Assembly: GCF_029227915.1 (NCBI RefSeq)
Contig: NC_079888.1
Location: forward strand, 10,957,001-11,021,000
Length of the DNA stretch: 64,000 nt
DNA from: Hydractinia symbiolongicarpus
Taxonomy: Eukaryota > Cnidaria > Hydrozoa > Anthoathecata > Hydractiniidae
Direction: 5' to 3'
The notes below the pieces were generated by a model. The model was not told the DNA's origin. It saw nothing but the letters and a program-made list of their open reading frames with translations, and did no database searches. A program made the translations under genes and the position numbers. Below, one piece after another: positions 35,660-46,950 of the stretch. The number at the start of each line of letters is the position of its first letter. The first letter of the stretch is position 1.

Positions 35660-36115
35660 TTAGTATTTAGTACACGGAAGAGCGTTTTGTTGAGCATTGA
35701 TTTGATTGGAAATGCCATTCTGATTAAACAAAGGTCGCGCAAATGTCTTACCCTTGTTTTCTTTTAAATACTTCACAAGGAGGACAGCGCGCCTTGCAGG
35801 GTCTTGTATGCGGCCAAGTTTAAACTGTTGCTGCTTGGTGAATCCTTCCACTCGTTCTGATTGCTGATTAAAGTAAGAGGGGGGCATATTGTGAATCATT
35901 CCCTTTGTGAGCCGTCTATTGATCCTTCCATTTTGTTTAATCAACTTTCTCATTTCATTATCCGCTACGTTGAAATCTGAGTTGATATCAGCCATGTAAT
36001 AGATTGGATTAGCCAATATTTGCGCTGATTGTGACGATCTCCCGGGGGCTAGTTGTCTTGGTATAGGTTGCCAGGCAACCCAGTTTGCGTGGGCAAACTT
36101 ATGGATGCGTTCCAT
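35660..36115 (-). CDS. Unassigned 151-residue basic protein, virus block
   Basis: I chose the ATG at 36115 (MERIHKFAHANWVAWQPIPR). Codons upstream of it are only a serine run made by a GAA microsatellite. The protein is basic and polar (RKLIKQNGRINRRLTKGM) and ends NALPCTKY at a TAA. The same frame continues into the next ORF. No family recognised. A hairpin of about 134 bp lies just upstream at 36167-36300. Confidence 0.45.
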   Translation of the reverse strand: MERIHKFAHANWVAWQPIPRQLAPGRSSQSAQILANPIYYMADINSDFNVADNEMRKLIKQNGRINRRLTKGMIHNMPPSYFNQQSERVEGFTKQQQFKLGRIQDPARRAVLLVKYLKENKGKTFARPLFNQNGISNQINAQQNALPCTKY

Positions 36116-36166
36116 TGACTCATTTTTTTTCAAAGAAGAAGAAGAAGAAGAAGAATAATAAGTAGA

Positions 36167-36300
36167 TATACAATAGGTAAACATAGGTTATTGAGATTTA
36201 TTAACCCGAGGTGATTTATATTCAACGACGCGCAGCGGAGTTGAATATAATATCACCGAGGGTTAATAAATCCAATAACTTATGTTTACCTATTGTATAT
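36167..36300. repeat. Long hairpin with arms of about 50-60 bp
   Basis: The left arm TATACAATAGGTAAACATAR...TATATTCAAC and the right arm GTTGAATATAATATCACC...GTTTACCTATTGTATA are inverted with few mismatches. The loop is near GACGCGCAGCGGA (about 36219-36231). It sits directly upstream of the gene starting at 36115. It could be a foldback MITE or a structural element of the virus; I cannot tell which. Confidence 0.75.
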
Positions 36301-36305
36301 ATGTT

Positions 36306-36503
36306 TTATTATATACCCAAAAGAGATTGTTATAATTAATAAGTTAATTACGATAAAAATTAATGAGGCGGAAAGGATAAAATCTAAACATGCGTTTACG
36401 AATGTTTTGTCAAAACTATTGTTACGTCACAAGCATTGAATAATACGGGTGGAATACGATTATTTATTCAATGGCTGTTTTTGCTTACGGGTATATAATA
36501 ATA
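36306..36503. repeat. Short TIR element next to the hairpin
   Basis: TTTTATTATATACCC at the left (36304-36318) is mirrored by GGGTATATAATAATAC at the right (about 36490-36505). The interior is AT-rich and non-coding. Probably a MITE of about 200 bp. Confidence 0.5.
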
Positions 36504-36551
36504 CAACTTAACTGCTTTGACAACACTTATTTAATGCTAAATATGATAATA

Positions 36552-36664
36552 TAGTCGTTAGCCCGTGGAAAAATCCACGGGTTCGCCCGTTGCAGCTAAG
36601 CTACCATTTTGCGTGACAGACAGGCGGACGGACGGACAGGCGTATACGGGCATTATAATATAGA
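36552..36664 (-). mobile_element. Helitron-like short element or end
   Basis: On the minus strand it begins TCTATATTATAATGCCCGTA (36664), passes GTCTGTCACGCAAAATGGTAGC, and finishes with the 20-bp hairpin CCCGTGGATTTTTCCACGGG (36581-36562), then CTAACGACTA. A close relative is at 41627-41741. The TC start and terminal hairpin suggest Helitron-type ends. Confidence 0.5.
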
Positions 36665-38613
36665 TAGCCGGGAAACCCGGCGTCGAAACGCCGGGTTAAG
36701 CCACAAGTAAAGGTGTGATCCGGCATTGAACACTCTGTCGAGCGCTTAATAAGAGCCGTAAACTGTCCCACACGATCAGGTGGAGCGCTTTAGTACAGGT
36801 ATACAGTATGTCGTTAATCATTTGAAGCGCATACACCATTATAGTGTGCGACTGTAACATATTTTTCAAAAAATAACTTTACCGCAACGATAACTGATAT
36901 AAAAACAGAGTTTACAAAGTGTTGTTACTCCATCATAGCAAAAACAATCGTCAATTTTATTTCATTTTGCGGAATAACTTTTTGCGCAAGTTAAAAAATT
37001 AATCGTGACACTGAGCTGAACGCTTAGTACAGTTAAACCGTGTTGCACAGGCGTAAATCAAGTTAAGCGCATACACCATTATAGTGTGCGACTGTAACAT
37101 ATTTTTTTTAAATTACTTTCCCGCAACAATAGCTGATATGAAAACAGAGTTTACAAACCGTTGTTACCCTGTCCTAGCAAAAACAATCGGTCAATATAAT
37201 TTTATTTTGTGGAATAAGTCTTTTTAAAAGTAAAAAAATTAATCGTGACACTGGGCTGAGCACTTAGTACAGTTAAACCGTGTTGTACAGCGTATAGGAA
37301 TAATACCCTTTTGAAAAAAACTTTCTCGCAGACACAGGGCTAAGCGGTTAGTCCAGGCGTGATTCCCAAGAAAGTTTAAAAATTAATTGTCACAGTGGTG
37401 GGCTGACTTTAGTATATACAGGTAAACGGTGTTGCACATAGGCGTAACAGGCTTTTACAAAAAACAGTCTGTTTTTAACACTGGGCTAACCGCTTAGTAC
37501 AGTTAAACGCAGTTGAACAGGCGCATAAGGCATATTACCCTTTTCCAAAAATGTTCATTGCAACTTCGGTTTAAATAAAAACACAGGAAACAGCCTGTCG
37601 TTACTCGTCCAGCCAAAACAATCGCTCAGCCATTTCATTTGCAGAAAAAGTTTGCAGAAAAATAATAAAATATGTAGCTATACCTAGCTAGCTAACTGCA
37701 TTTAGCATAAAAATTATATATTGCTTAAGAATATTGTTGTAGCCAAACTGCATTTTTATACTTTCACTTTTTAAGGAGCTAGCTAAATAGCCACAGCCTC
37801 AACATAAAAATAAATTTTGGCTAGGATAAAAAGCTCTTATACCAAACAGAATAGCAATAAGTGAGGCTCTAGCTAGCTAGTAGCTATAGCTAGCTAATCT
37901 TCGTTCCTAGCCAAACATCCTAAAACTGGTGCGTTTAAGATCTGTACGTGGCTAAAAAACGTGACAATATATTTATCCTAACATTGAAAACAAACAGAAA
38001 ACAAATATTACAAATATATAAGGCTTTTAGAAGATAAAAAAGTCAAACAGGCCTACAAACCTCACACACTGACCACAAACACGACCATTATCAAAATGGC
38101 CTTCGTTCCGCGAAGATCTTGGATTCTTTCTGGTCGCGAAAATCTTGGGTTTTTTTTAAAGAATCAGGCGTTGTGAATGGTATTCCACGCGCGAGCGGTC
38201 AAAACAAAGTCGGTAAAAATATATCGCATTTGGTATCGGCGCGTAATTTACAAAATTTCGTGTTTCCGTTACGGGACGCGGCTCTCGCGGACAGACAGAC
38301 AAAATACGGCTATTATTAAAGAGACAACATTTTAAATACAAAAATAACATATAAATGTTTTACTATTGATACATGGTCATTATTTGCTTATATCGCTCGT
38401 CATCTTTGTTAAATTTGCAGTCGTTCATCAACAGTCTACTAAAAAAGATGGGGGCAATCAGGTGGGAGAACTCGTACAATGCTTTGTACAGGTTTTGAAC
38501 TTCGTGAAGATTGGTAAAGAGAAATTCTGCTATGTATTCGTTAATAATAGACTCTTTTGCTCGCTTTTTTCCAACAATTTCTTCTCACAGATGTATTCGC
38601 TAATCTATCGTTC
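36665..38613. repeat. Non-coding block with 240-bp tandem repeat
   Basis: A unit of about 240 bp (landmarks AAGCGCATACACCATTATAG, GTGTGCGACTGTAACATA, CTTAGTACAGTTAAACCG) occurs at about 36826-37065 and 37066-37290. Degraded parts extend to about 37640. Two GC-rich hairpins (GCCGGGAAACCCGGC and CCCGGCGTCGAAACGCCGGG) lie at about 36666-36703. TAGCTAGC runs occur at 37.67-37.90 kb. Near 38150-38324 a minus-strand TCTCTTTAATAATAGCCG... segment with CTGTCTGTCC resembles the 5' end of the Helitron-like family. I see no gene; 38.40-38.61 kb may hold the frameshifted tail of the next ORF. Confidence 0.65.
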
Positions 38614-39363
38614 TCACAATATAGTTGTCATTGCATCAATCAAAAATTCTTTTTCCTTCGCGCTTAACATATCTGTTGAATAGATATGCTCTTTGTTAAA
38701 GTGTTTTAAAGCCAGCTTCAACAATTGAAACTTGAAAGCATCATCTCTTGTACTTTCAGTTTTTTGATGTGACAATAAATGCTTCGTAGCAGCACTTCTA
38801 CTCCTCGTCATCCGGTTTAATATCTTTCTATAGTTGTAATGTGGAAGACGACTGATGTGTGTAAGCACACATCTATTTTGTAAAGGTTTGTTAGAGCAAC
38901 ATTCTTCTTGACAATCACCAACTATGCAAATGTGTGATTGCTGAAGATATCCTTTGCCATTGAAGAAATTCCGGGACAAAACGCCATATCTAAATTTTTT
39001 CCCCGGCACATGCTCAGTCAGTTTTAGTTTTTTACGTTTCGTTTTTTTCCCTGCTGAGTCTTCTTCTTCGTCTTCTGTGAGACAATAAGTACTATACATA
39101 TCATTATGCTCCAATTCTTCTAAGGTTAATTTATTATTTTTTCACATGCGCTCAACAAGATCAATTTGCGTTATCTCAACTTTAAAGAAATCTGGTATAA
39201 CATCAGCAATGTTGAATATAGCTCCGCGGTTCCAAGTGCTTTCATTCAGGCTTGCAAGGCCTAACAGTTGCCTCATCTTATTTAACCAGTTTAATAAGTA
39301 GGAACCATGGTTTGAAAAATGCTCCACCGCAGTAAAAAACAAGTGCACTATTTTTCTAGCCAT
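38614..39363 (-). pseudogene. Unassigned protein split by one in-frame TGA
   Basis: From an ATG at 39363 (MARKIVHLFFTAVEHFSNHG) the frame meets TGA at 39142-39144 and then stays open in the same frame to 38614. The first part looks helical. The second has an acidic run (EDEEEDSAGKKTKRKKLKL) and a cysteine-rich patch (HICIVGDCQEECCSNKP). It could be two small genes, since an ATG occurs 13 codons after the stop, or one gene with a nonsense change. No family recognised. Confidence 0.4.
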
Positions 39364-39369
39364 TTTGTT

Positions 39370-39966
39370 TCAATCCCATTGAAGTTTATTGTACACTTCA
39401 AGCACTAGATTAATCTCCTCCATTGTTTCAACGGGAAAAGACATGGCGACATACATGTTGCGAAGAAGATAAATTACAGTTTTAGTAGTGGGCCAGGCAA
39501 CCTTGTAGAATTCAGCAGGCAGCATATCACCCTTATCATCCATACTCATAATCAGATTCACAACGATCATGAATCGGTTGCATAGGTCCAAGAATGGTTG
39601 GATACGATCCGTACCTCCAAGGTGTAGTTGGAGGCAACCCAGGGACTTCAAAACAATGTTGCCTTTGATAACCACCATGTCTATGGTACCCTGGTCCAGT
39701 TTTTGCTCTCGGTGGCTGGTAATAATTTTTTCGATTAGCTGGTCGAGTTCCGTCATCACATCTTTTGGGGTTTCTAGAAGGTTCTCGACAAGACTCGCTT
39801 CTACAAGCGGCATCAGTGGTTGACTTCTTTGACTTTCCATATCTACCATCGTTATCCGTTTCTCCACTTTGTCTTTTAGTTTGTTTTGGTTCAAGTATAA
39901 CTTGGTTTTCTGTTCTAATGTTGCTTGCATCTTCTTGTAAAGTTCTAAGGTCTGATTCTCCGTCAT
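39370..39966 (-). CDS. Unassigned 198-residue helical protein, virus block
   Basis: An ATG at 39966 opens MTENQTLELYKKMQATLEQK. The protein is rich in helix-forming residues, with a probable coiled coil in the first 45 residues and a hydrophobic C-terminal half (FKTKTVIYLL-like segment TTKTVIYLLRNMYVAMSF). It ends at TGA 39370-39372, and the next ATG follows eight bases later in the same frame. Its N-terminal half overlaps, in another frame, the 3' end of the ATPase reading. The role is unknown. Confidence 0.45.
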   Translation of the reverse strand: MTENQTLELYKKMQATLEQKTKLYLNQNKLKDKVEKRITMVDMESQRSQPLMPLVEASLVENLLETPKDVMTELDQLIEKIITSHREQKLDQGTIDMVVIKGNIVLKSLGCLQLHLGGTDRIQPFLDLCNRFMIVVNLIMSMDDKGDMLPAEFYKVAWPTTKTVIYLLRNMYVAMSFPVETMEEINLVLEVYNKLQWD

Positions 39967-40019
39967 CTTTCGATACTTCTATTTCGTTAATAACTTTAGG
40001 TATATCGATTTGCTGTAAA

Positions 40020-40973
40020 GTCTTGTATTTAATTTCTTTCTGAACTCGTGCACTAGCAGCTTGCTCAGCCTTTGTATTTATTATGTACTGAAGAGAACCG
40101 TCTCCTCGAGGCTTTGCGGTGAAACTGAGGAAATCATTTTCTTTCGCAGACCATTTATATATCTTCTGTTTATTCATGTTTAACACGTGACTACGAATTC
40201 GCGCTCCATCGTTGCGTGGAACATTATCGAACAATAAATGCCCAAGTGCTGTACAACCAACTACTGATTGGTAGAGCTGCCCAACAGCTGTTCGAACCTG
40301 CTGGGAGGTCATTCCCTCCAAGTTACGCAGCATTGCACCAACAGGATGCTGTTTAACAAAGTTTATAAAACATTCTAGCATATTCATTCTAAAGAATACA
40401 ACTTGGCTCATTGTTCGTAGCAGCTGTTGGGTACGCACATTTAATGAAAACGATTGGCAAGTCAAGCAGATTGAGATATGCCTATGCCGCCAACCACAAC
40501 ACATTTGCATTATAAAATCTGTTAATTTGGTTTTTTTGAATTACATATTGTTGCATATCATCTAAAACCAAGACAGTGTCTTCTTTATTATTCGTAGTCA
40601 TATCATCAATTTTCAGATTAGTCAACGTCACATCGGGAGATGTACAACTGACATAAAGCAAGCTGATGCCGTGATTCTTGAGCATGTAAGCTATTTGCGC
40701 CCTCTCTTCTTCAGTAACTTGCGCGCTACACCATATAACTCGTTTGACTGATAAAAACCCATTAACAATTGCAGTTCGTAAAAAAGAACTTTTTCCAGAA
40801 CGCAGTTGGCCGACTAGACAAATATTGTCAACTAAACGGGCGGAATACTCTCTCCTTTCTTCCTTAGCTATAGTTGAATATACAAACTTATTATCATCGC
40901 ATTTTTGAACAGTCGCTAGCTTGGCATTCCATGCTGCAGATGTAGCGGTATCGTAAGCCACAAAGTCGTCCAT
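40020..40973 (-). pseudogene. FtsK/HerA-type packaging ATPase, one frameshift
   Basis: An A32-like ATPase would pump viral DNA into the capsid. The frame from ATG 40973 has Walker A GQLRSGKS (residues 55-62) and Walker B TVLVLDDM (133-140), which is the usual spacing, then a stop at 40482. A 1-bp shift there leads into a second frame that continues with RHRHISICLTCQSFSLN and RTMSQVVFFRMN, the expected C-terminal sensor region. The end near 40020 is approximate, because the second frame runs on over a different gene. It lies between polymerase and structural genes, as in Polintons. Confidence 0.7.
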
Positions 40974-41829
40974 TTTTTTATATATTTATTTCGATAAACT
41001 GTGATCATATCAAAAGAAAGGTTTAATGGTAAATGATTTTTTTTTCTTTCTCTGAATATATATGTACAAGCCTATAATATTTACCATATTTTTTACAACC
41101 GTGATGAATAAATAAATAAAATTATAATTAAAATAAATCCATATTTATTTGTTTTTTGGAGAGAGATATTCGATATCCCTCTCCCAATCTTTCACCTATT
41201 TGCCATTTTTCCTCCATAGCAGGAAGCCATCTTGTGTTATTTTGGGTTCTTTCTAAAGAAAAGGAAAATTTAAGTTTTTAGAGGTACTTCATTTTTTCAT
41301 CAAAAAGTAAATAAAGATAAAATTATTACTTCTTGTGTTCTTTTGAACATCTCTTTTAAATTGAAACACATTTTTCTTTCTTTTTTTTTATTATTATTAT
41401 TAGTCCTAAAAAAAAAACAATACTATTAATGTGTACTGTACTTGCACTATAAACGATAAAGAATTCAATACAGCACAGTCTTTCAGAAACACTTTTGTAA
41501 CTCAAGAGGAACAAAATATTTTCAGCACACACACACACAAACACAAAACAAAAGAATACAACATAAATGGAATACAATCATAATACTTCATATTTCCTAC
41601 AAACCATAAAAGAAATAATATAAAAGTAGTCGTTAGCCCGTGGAATATCCTTTTTATATCGCATTGCGTGCTTCTCGCTATTGCGCAGCTAAGCTACCAT
41701 TTTGCGTGACAGACAGACGTATACGGGCATTATAATATAGATAAAAACAAAATAAGTAAATAAATAAATTCCAAAGTACATAGCTAAAATATAAAGTCCA
41801 TTTCAACAGTCCTTTCTTCACTATGTCCA
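40974..41829. other. Non-coding gap in the virus block
   Basis: AT-rich sequence between the ATPase start and the ORF after the polymerase. It contains a Helitron-like short element (41627-41741, listed separately) and a (CA)n run near 41528. No gene recognised. Confidence 0.5.
41627..41741 (-). mobile_element. Helitron-like short element, second copy
   Basis: Related to 36552-36664. The minus strand starts TCTATATTATAATGCCCGTA at 41741, shares GTCACGCAAAATGGTAGC, and ends CCACGGGCTAACGACTA. Here the left half of the terminal hairpin has degenerated. Confidence 0.5.
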
Positions 41830-42051
41830 TCACAAGCGAATCCACATGACACAAGGTTCAACTAAGTTATAGTCGAGGGTGGGACAAAGTAAATCATCGT
41901 ATAGTTGCTTAACATTGTTTAGAATCGAATTTCGCATAACGCGTTCTTTTAGATCAGGATGCTCGTTGGCAATTATACTTTCAATTTTGATAAGTTCGTC
42001 TAAATGTTTGTTGGAATATAAATCGTCCCCAGCTTGCGTTTCATTCGATTC
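41830..42051 (-). CDS. Small ORF just after the polymerase
   Basis: About 73 codons in the same frame as the polymerase C-terminus, separated from it by a single TAA (42052-42054). The sequence (KHLDELIKIESIIANEHPDL, then LKERVMRNSILNNVKQLYDD) looks like a short helical protein. It may be a separate small gene or a polymerase tail cut off by a stop. No ATG at the head. Confidence 0.3.
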   Translation of the reverse strand, partial: ESNETQAGDDLYSNKHLDELIKIESIIANEHPDLKERVMRNSILNNVKQLYDDLLCPTLDYNLVEPCVMWIRL

Positions 42052-45000
42052 TTAAATTGGGCGCAAATATTTATGTCCATGAGGTAAGGACGTCACGCCA
42101 TCTTGAAATAAATACGATCTTGTTTCAAGCTGTGTGAGTACTTTTTTATACGAGGTTACGCGTTGTCTTTCAAGAGTATAAATAGCACATTCAAACACAA
42201 TTAATCAGGAAATACAGATGAACGTTACTGCTTGAGGTTGACTTGGGGTGTGTAAATATAATACTTAAATTAAAAAATATGTACCTTTTTTCGTTTCGAT
42301 TCTTGTCACCTCTACTTTGTCATATTCATTTTCGTCACCGTACTTGTATGTTCTGTCTGCAAAATGTTTCCTGGTGATAATTTGATTATGTGATATCCCC
42401 TTATGTCGACGTGATGATTTGATTTGATCTTGAACATAGGCTTTATCATTATTAATGCATACATCGGGCTTTATCAGCGTCAGCCTCTTGCCTCTTTGAC
42501 ATTTGAAGCCAACATTTCAACGATATTGTTTGCAGCAGCTTTTGTGATTAGCCATCGTGTGATACTTAAAAAGATTTTTAACATTTTTCACATTTGCATA
42601 ATCTATATTTTTAATATAAGCGTATAAAGTAGCATGAACATCCTCATTTTTAATTTTTGCACTAATTAACAGATACACCGAGTCAGTATCTGTTAATTGC
42701 AAGTATACTTCAGGCTCGCGGTACTGCGACGGCAAGTGTTCGCGCAACACACAGGTTACCTCATAAGCAAACTTCGCAATCACAATTTTTGCGTTATCTA
42801 ATATAATTGACGAATTTTGGCGCAATGCTTTAAAGGTTTTTGTACCCTTGGATTTTTTTGTTTAATACCTACCACACCACCACCATCACTCCTCTTTATC
42901 ATCACCACTTTTTCACTATCAATTTTGCATTTGAGTAACTGTTGTTAAGATCGGGTACATCCTCTCTTTTTTAACGTTACCAGCCGATTTGTTAGTCATT
43001 ACAGCGCAATTCTGCGGTATAAGTTCTGCACCATCTTCCGTGTAGTCATGGAGGTTTTGAAATCCATGTTCGGTGCATAATTTGTCTGTTAATTCTAAAG
43101 AAACCTGGTAATCATAAATTATACCTTTTTCCTTATGAGTTTCAACTTTCATTCCAAACTGCCCGTACACAGTATTGTTTGGTCTTTTCGCATCCGTTGC
43201 TCAACAGGACACGTTCTAGTCATCCTGATGTCTTGATTTTTTGTAACATGACGTTTCAAATAATCAGACACAGAATACTCAAGAACTTATATACACGTTT
43301 TAACTCATAACCACAAGTAATTAAATACTTACAAAAGTTGTTCGTTCATACGTACCCGTACAATGGAAAAAGTGTGGGGAAAAGCTTGGATTCAAGTTTT
43401 AAAGGGAGATAATGTTCACCTTTTCTTCTACTTTTGCGTCGCAATGCTCTCAACTGTAAAGGACTTAACCATGTTGGTAATGGAGCTATTTTTACCAGAC
43501 CTGGTTGGTATGTGTTGTACGTGTTGTGTAAACTATCCGGTAATTTTAAATCACATTTTATAGTAAAACCTACGGCTAAGCCATCGTCAATTTTCCTTAA
43601 AAGTTCCTTGACTTGTTCACAAGAAAAGAACCGCTTACGATAACATAAGCCGTCCTTACTCATTGGAAATACCTGTACTGAGCCATACAAATTGTTGGCA
43701 TCCCAAGCTTTCACAACGGATACCAAATACTCACCATCCCCAAGCTTTGCATTCTTTTCAAACATTTCGTCATCTTAAATTGCGGTGTTGGCCCCGTATC
43801 TGTTATCTACGTATGATAAACCGGCTCTAACAGCATCACTGACTAAGTTAAATTGTTCTTGATTAGAAATTACCTCCAAATATTTTTTGCTTCTTTTCAA
43901 ACAAGCTAAATATGAAAATTGTGACATACTTGTGCAGTTTCCAATTTCAATGTGCTCCTGCTCAAAAAACTTTCTGCTTCTGAGTCCTACAATTACACTT
44001 ACGGCGAGATTGTCCTGAGCACAATATCTACGATAATAAGCATTAATATTCTCATCTTTAAAAGCCAAATATTGCTGTTTACCCTCTTCATACTCCTTAT
44101 CGCTTAAGCCACAATTTTTCAGTTTAGAAAAAAATGCGCCTTTGGGGGAAATGTTGTTCGTAATAAATATTCTTTTTCAGTCATGGATTCGAAAGGCATA
44201 GGCGCTTTTTTTAACTTTCCCTTAGCATTTACAATATTGGCAGGTACATAGTTTAAAACATCGAAGTATGTATAATTTACTGTTTGCATAAAATTCGCAA
44301 CCAGATTCTCTGAAAAGAGCCAATTAACATTCTGTACTAAGAAATAGTCCATTTCTTCATCAGTTATTGACTGCATGAGATCATCTGCTCTGCTCATGAA
44401 TAACTGCCAAGTGCGAAATTCATGCCATAAATTAGGTGATTATTTTCCATGGTTTTGCCAATTAGTGAGAATTTCTCGGCATAATCACCACCTGAATATT
44501 GGCCCAGATTTTTTGGAAGGCCAAGAAGAAAGTAATAATTATCAAAAGCAGAACCGTGACTAAAAATGTTGATCTTAATTCTGTTTTTACACGAATGTGG
44601 GTGTTACATCCTTGATGAGCAACTCCGTATAAATAACCAGTATTATGATCATGATGGATCATAGCATGGCTTAATTGGTGAATGTTTACTGCGAATAAAG
44701 ATTTATGGTTATTGTAAAGACGCTTTTCATCGTTGGCAAAGAATATTTCACTCATCAGCCAGTTACTAAGTTTTTCTTGGTGAAACTCTACTTTTTGTAT
44801 TCTCCATTGAGGAATATAATACATGGAAATGAATACAAAGCACTTTCAAGATGTTCTTCGAGATTAGTAATTTCGTTTTTATAATTTGTGTGTAGTAATA
44901 ATTTAACATCACTGTTGTTTTCACAGAGTAAAAAATCTTCATAGATTATTTCGTTTACATTAATGTATTTATGATATATTTTATATCTTCGTAGATGATG

Positions 45001-45889
45001 TTGTTGATATTTTTTAAAAATTTTAGAACAAAAATGAAAGGCTTGTATTATCTTACCGTAAAGTTCTACAAGCGCTACAAATCGTATACTGTCATCAAAA
45101 TTATAACAATCACCACCATGATAGTGAGATGTCAACTCATACTCAAGTTCGAGACTAAGATTTTCATCTTCGGTTTTCTTATACTCTTGCATAAAATATT
45201 TAAAAAAGGCTGAAACAGATCTACGAACAAATTGTTGCTGATAACCAAAAAATATCTGGTTAGTCAAAAAGCACCCCATATGTTCATTAAAAACATTTTC
45301 AAACTCTCCGTTTATAGATAAATACACCTCCTCTATTTTTGAAAGTTTTCAAGTACTTTTCTTTTCTCATGCACAGAAAAAGCCTCTTCCATTATCTGGC
45401 CAAAATCGTTAATTGATACGCCCCCTTTTTTTTACCGAATTTACATTGTCATAACTTTCAAAATACCTATCACATATGCAATACGCAATTTTTTTATTTG
45501 ATACCTTGAAAAATAATTGGAATATCTCGTTCTGTTTCAAATTGTGGTATTCTTTTTGGTTATCAATTATATATTCCCTAATTGCATTACTCAAAATAAT
45601 TAGATCAGACGAAAGAAAAGCAGTAAAGTCAAAGTTTGTCTCCGTCTATTAGCCTCCTGTACATCAGGTCTTCTTCAGCAACACACCCGTTCAAACGGGC
45701 GGGAATATCCTCCACTTCAAACACCCATTTGTTTGGACTTAACAAGTCGCAACTAATTGTAAAAGATATAAGCTCCGGTATTTCTAAAAATACGTGAATC
45801 ACATAAGTCGATAAGGGCATTAAATGTTCATCTAATACCTTTTCACTAGATTTTTCTTTCTCAATACTTAAAGTTTCAACATCAAACAT
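42052..45889 (-). pseudogene. Protein-primed family B DNA polymerase, multiply broken
   Basis: A pPolB replicates Polinton-type genomes from a protein primer. Landmarks in order on the minus strand are the ExoI box MFDVETL at 45889, an HHDHNTGYLYGVAHQGCN block near 44640, and polymerase motif A WDANNLYGSVQVFPM near 43700. YGQFGMKVE (motif B region) follows near 43165, motif C LTDTDSVYLL near 42690, and the C-terminal SYLFQDGVTSLPHGHKYL near 42085. These lie in more than ten short frames with many frameshifts and stops. The catalytic Asp pair of DTDS is still present, but the gene cannot be expressed. Length, about 3.8 kb, is normal for Polinton polymerases. Confidence 0.8.
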
Positions 45890-46124
45890 AATGTGTACGG
45901 GAAGTTCAAAGCCGTATTTTTTAGAGTCACTAGGTATTCGTTAAATTTAAGTGCTGACGAAAATTGCAAATGTCCTTTGCAGATCAGAAAGAATGAGTTG
46001 ACTACGTACAATTTTAGCCTGCAAATGCAGCAAATCATTTTCCTAAATAATCAACAAAACAAAATAAACAACTTAAATAAATAATCCAAAATAAATAAAT
46101 AGCTCAAATAACGAAAAAGTCAAT

Positions 46125-46857
46125 CTATTCTTCATCAGGGCTGTCAATGATAAGCCTCTTTCGTTTTGCTTTTATTTCTCCATTGTTTCCGTTAGCTCTA
46201 CGAGCCAATTTTTCGCGCAAATTCTATAGGTAAATATTTTTCCTTAAGCGTTTTAAGAGCCTCCTTATTTTTGGACTCTACCTCTTCCAACTCCTCCGCC
46301 ATTTTCAGCGGCACGTAAGAACGACTGACATTTCGAGCCCATTCATTACTTCTTGATTTTATTTCGCTAAAATCCAAAGCGTCATAATCCTCGTCAGGAC
46401 CGATTATGGAAGCCACATTCTGGTAACGAAAATCGCGATAAATCGCACCACTTTTTTTGACATGATTTTGTAATCGCTGTCCTCGCACACAGTCATCACA
46501 ATGCCTTCTTTAATCTTCGTATCCTTATATGAGGATAAAATGTGGTTATCCCTTTGTGGGATAGACATATTGACAACCACACGTTTGTCCACCTCATCAT
46601 CCAAAGGCTTGAAGGTGGCGATAAGCTCCCCGTTGCCAAAGGATGATCCGACAACTTGGATGAGTTGATATGCTATGTATGGAAATATCGTATCTTTTTT
46701 GGCGGGCGACCTGGTTTTCTCAATCCTACTGCCAAAAGAACCTTAGGTTTCACGGTAAATTCAGCTTTTTTAAATTGTCCGTTCTGGTCCATTTCAGAAG
46801 TGGTCTGACGAAGTAATAAATGGCCTTGATATTGTCCTCGATTGATTTCACCATTAT
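46125..46857 (-). pseudogene. Unassigned broken gene upstream of the polymerase
   Basis: Pieces in at least three frames share one orientation. They include GQYQGHLLLRQTTSEMDQNG, an AT-hook-like LRKPGRPPKKIRYF (near 46710), VVVNMSIPQRDNHILSSYKD, YVPLKMAEELEEVESKNKEA and a basic tail KAKRKRLIIDSPDEE ending at 46125. The basic, AT-hook-like and nuclear-signal-like segments suggest DNA binding. That is inference. No family recognised. Confidence 0.4.
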
Positions 46858-46950
46858 ATTAGATATTAGCGAAAACACTTTTTTTTACGATTTATTTTCA
46901 AGAGATATTATTTATTAAAAAACAAGAAAGACTTTTTTTCATTATAAGAG

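Noticed and set aside
39536-40000. Extension of the ATPase frame to 39536
   Set aside because: Past about 40020 the composition changes to a shadow-like Arg/Pro/Ser mix and overlaps a well-formed ORF in another frame.
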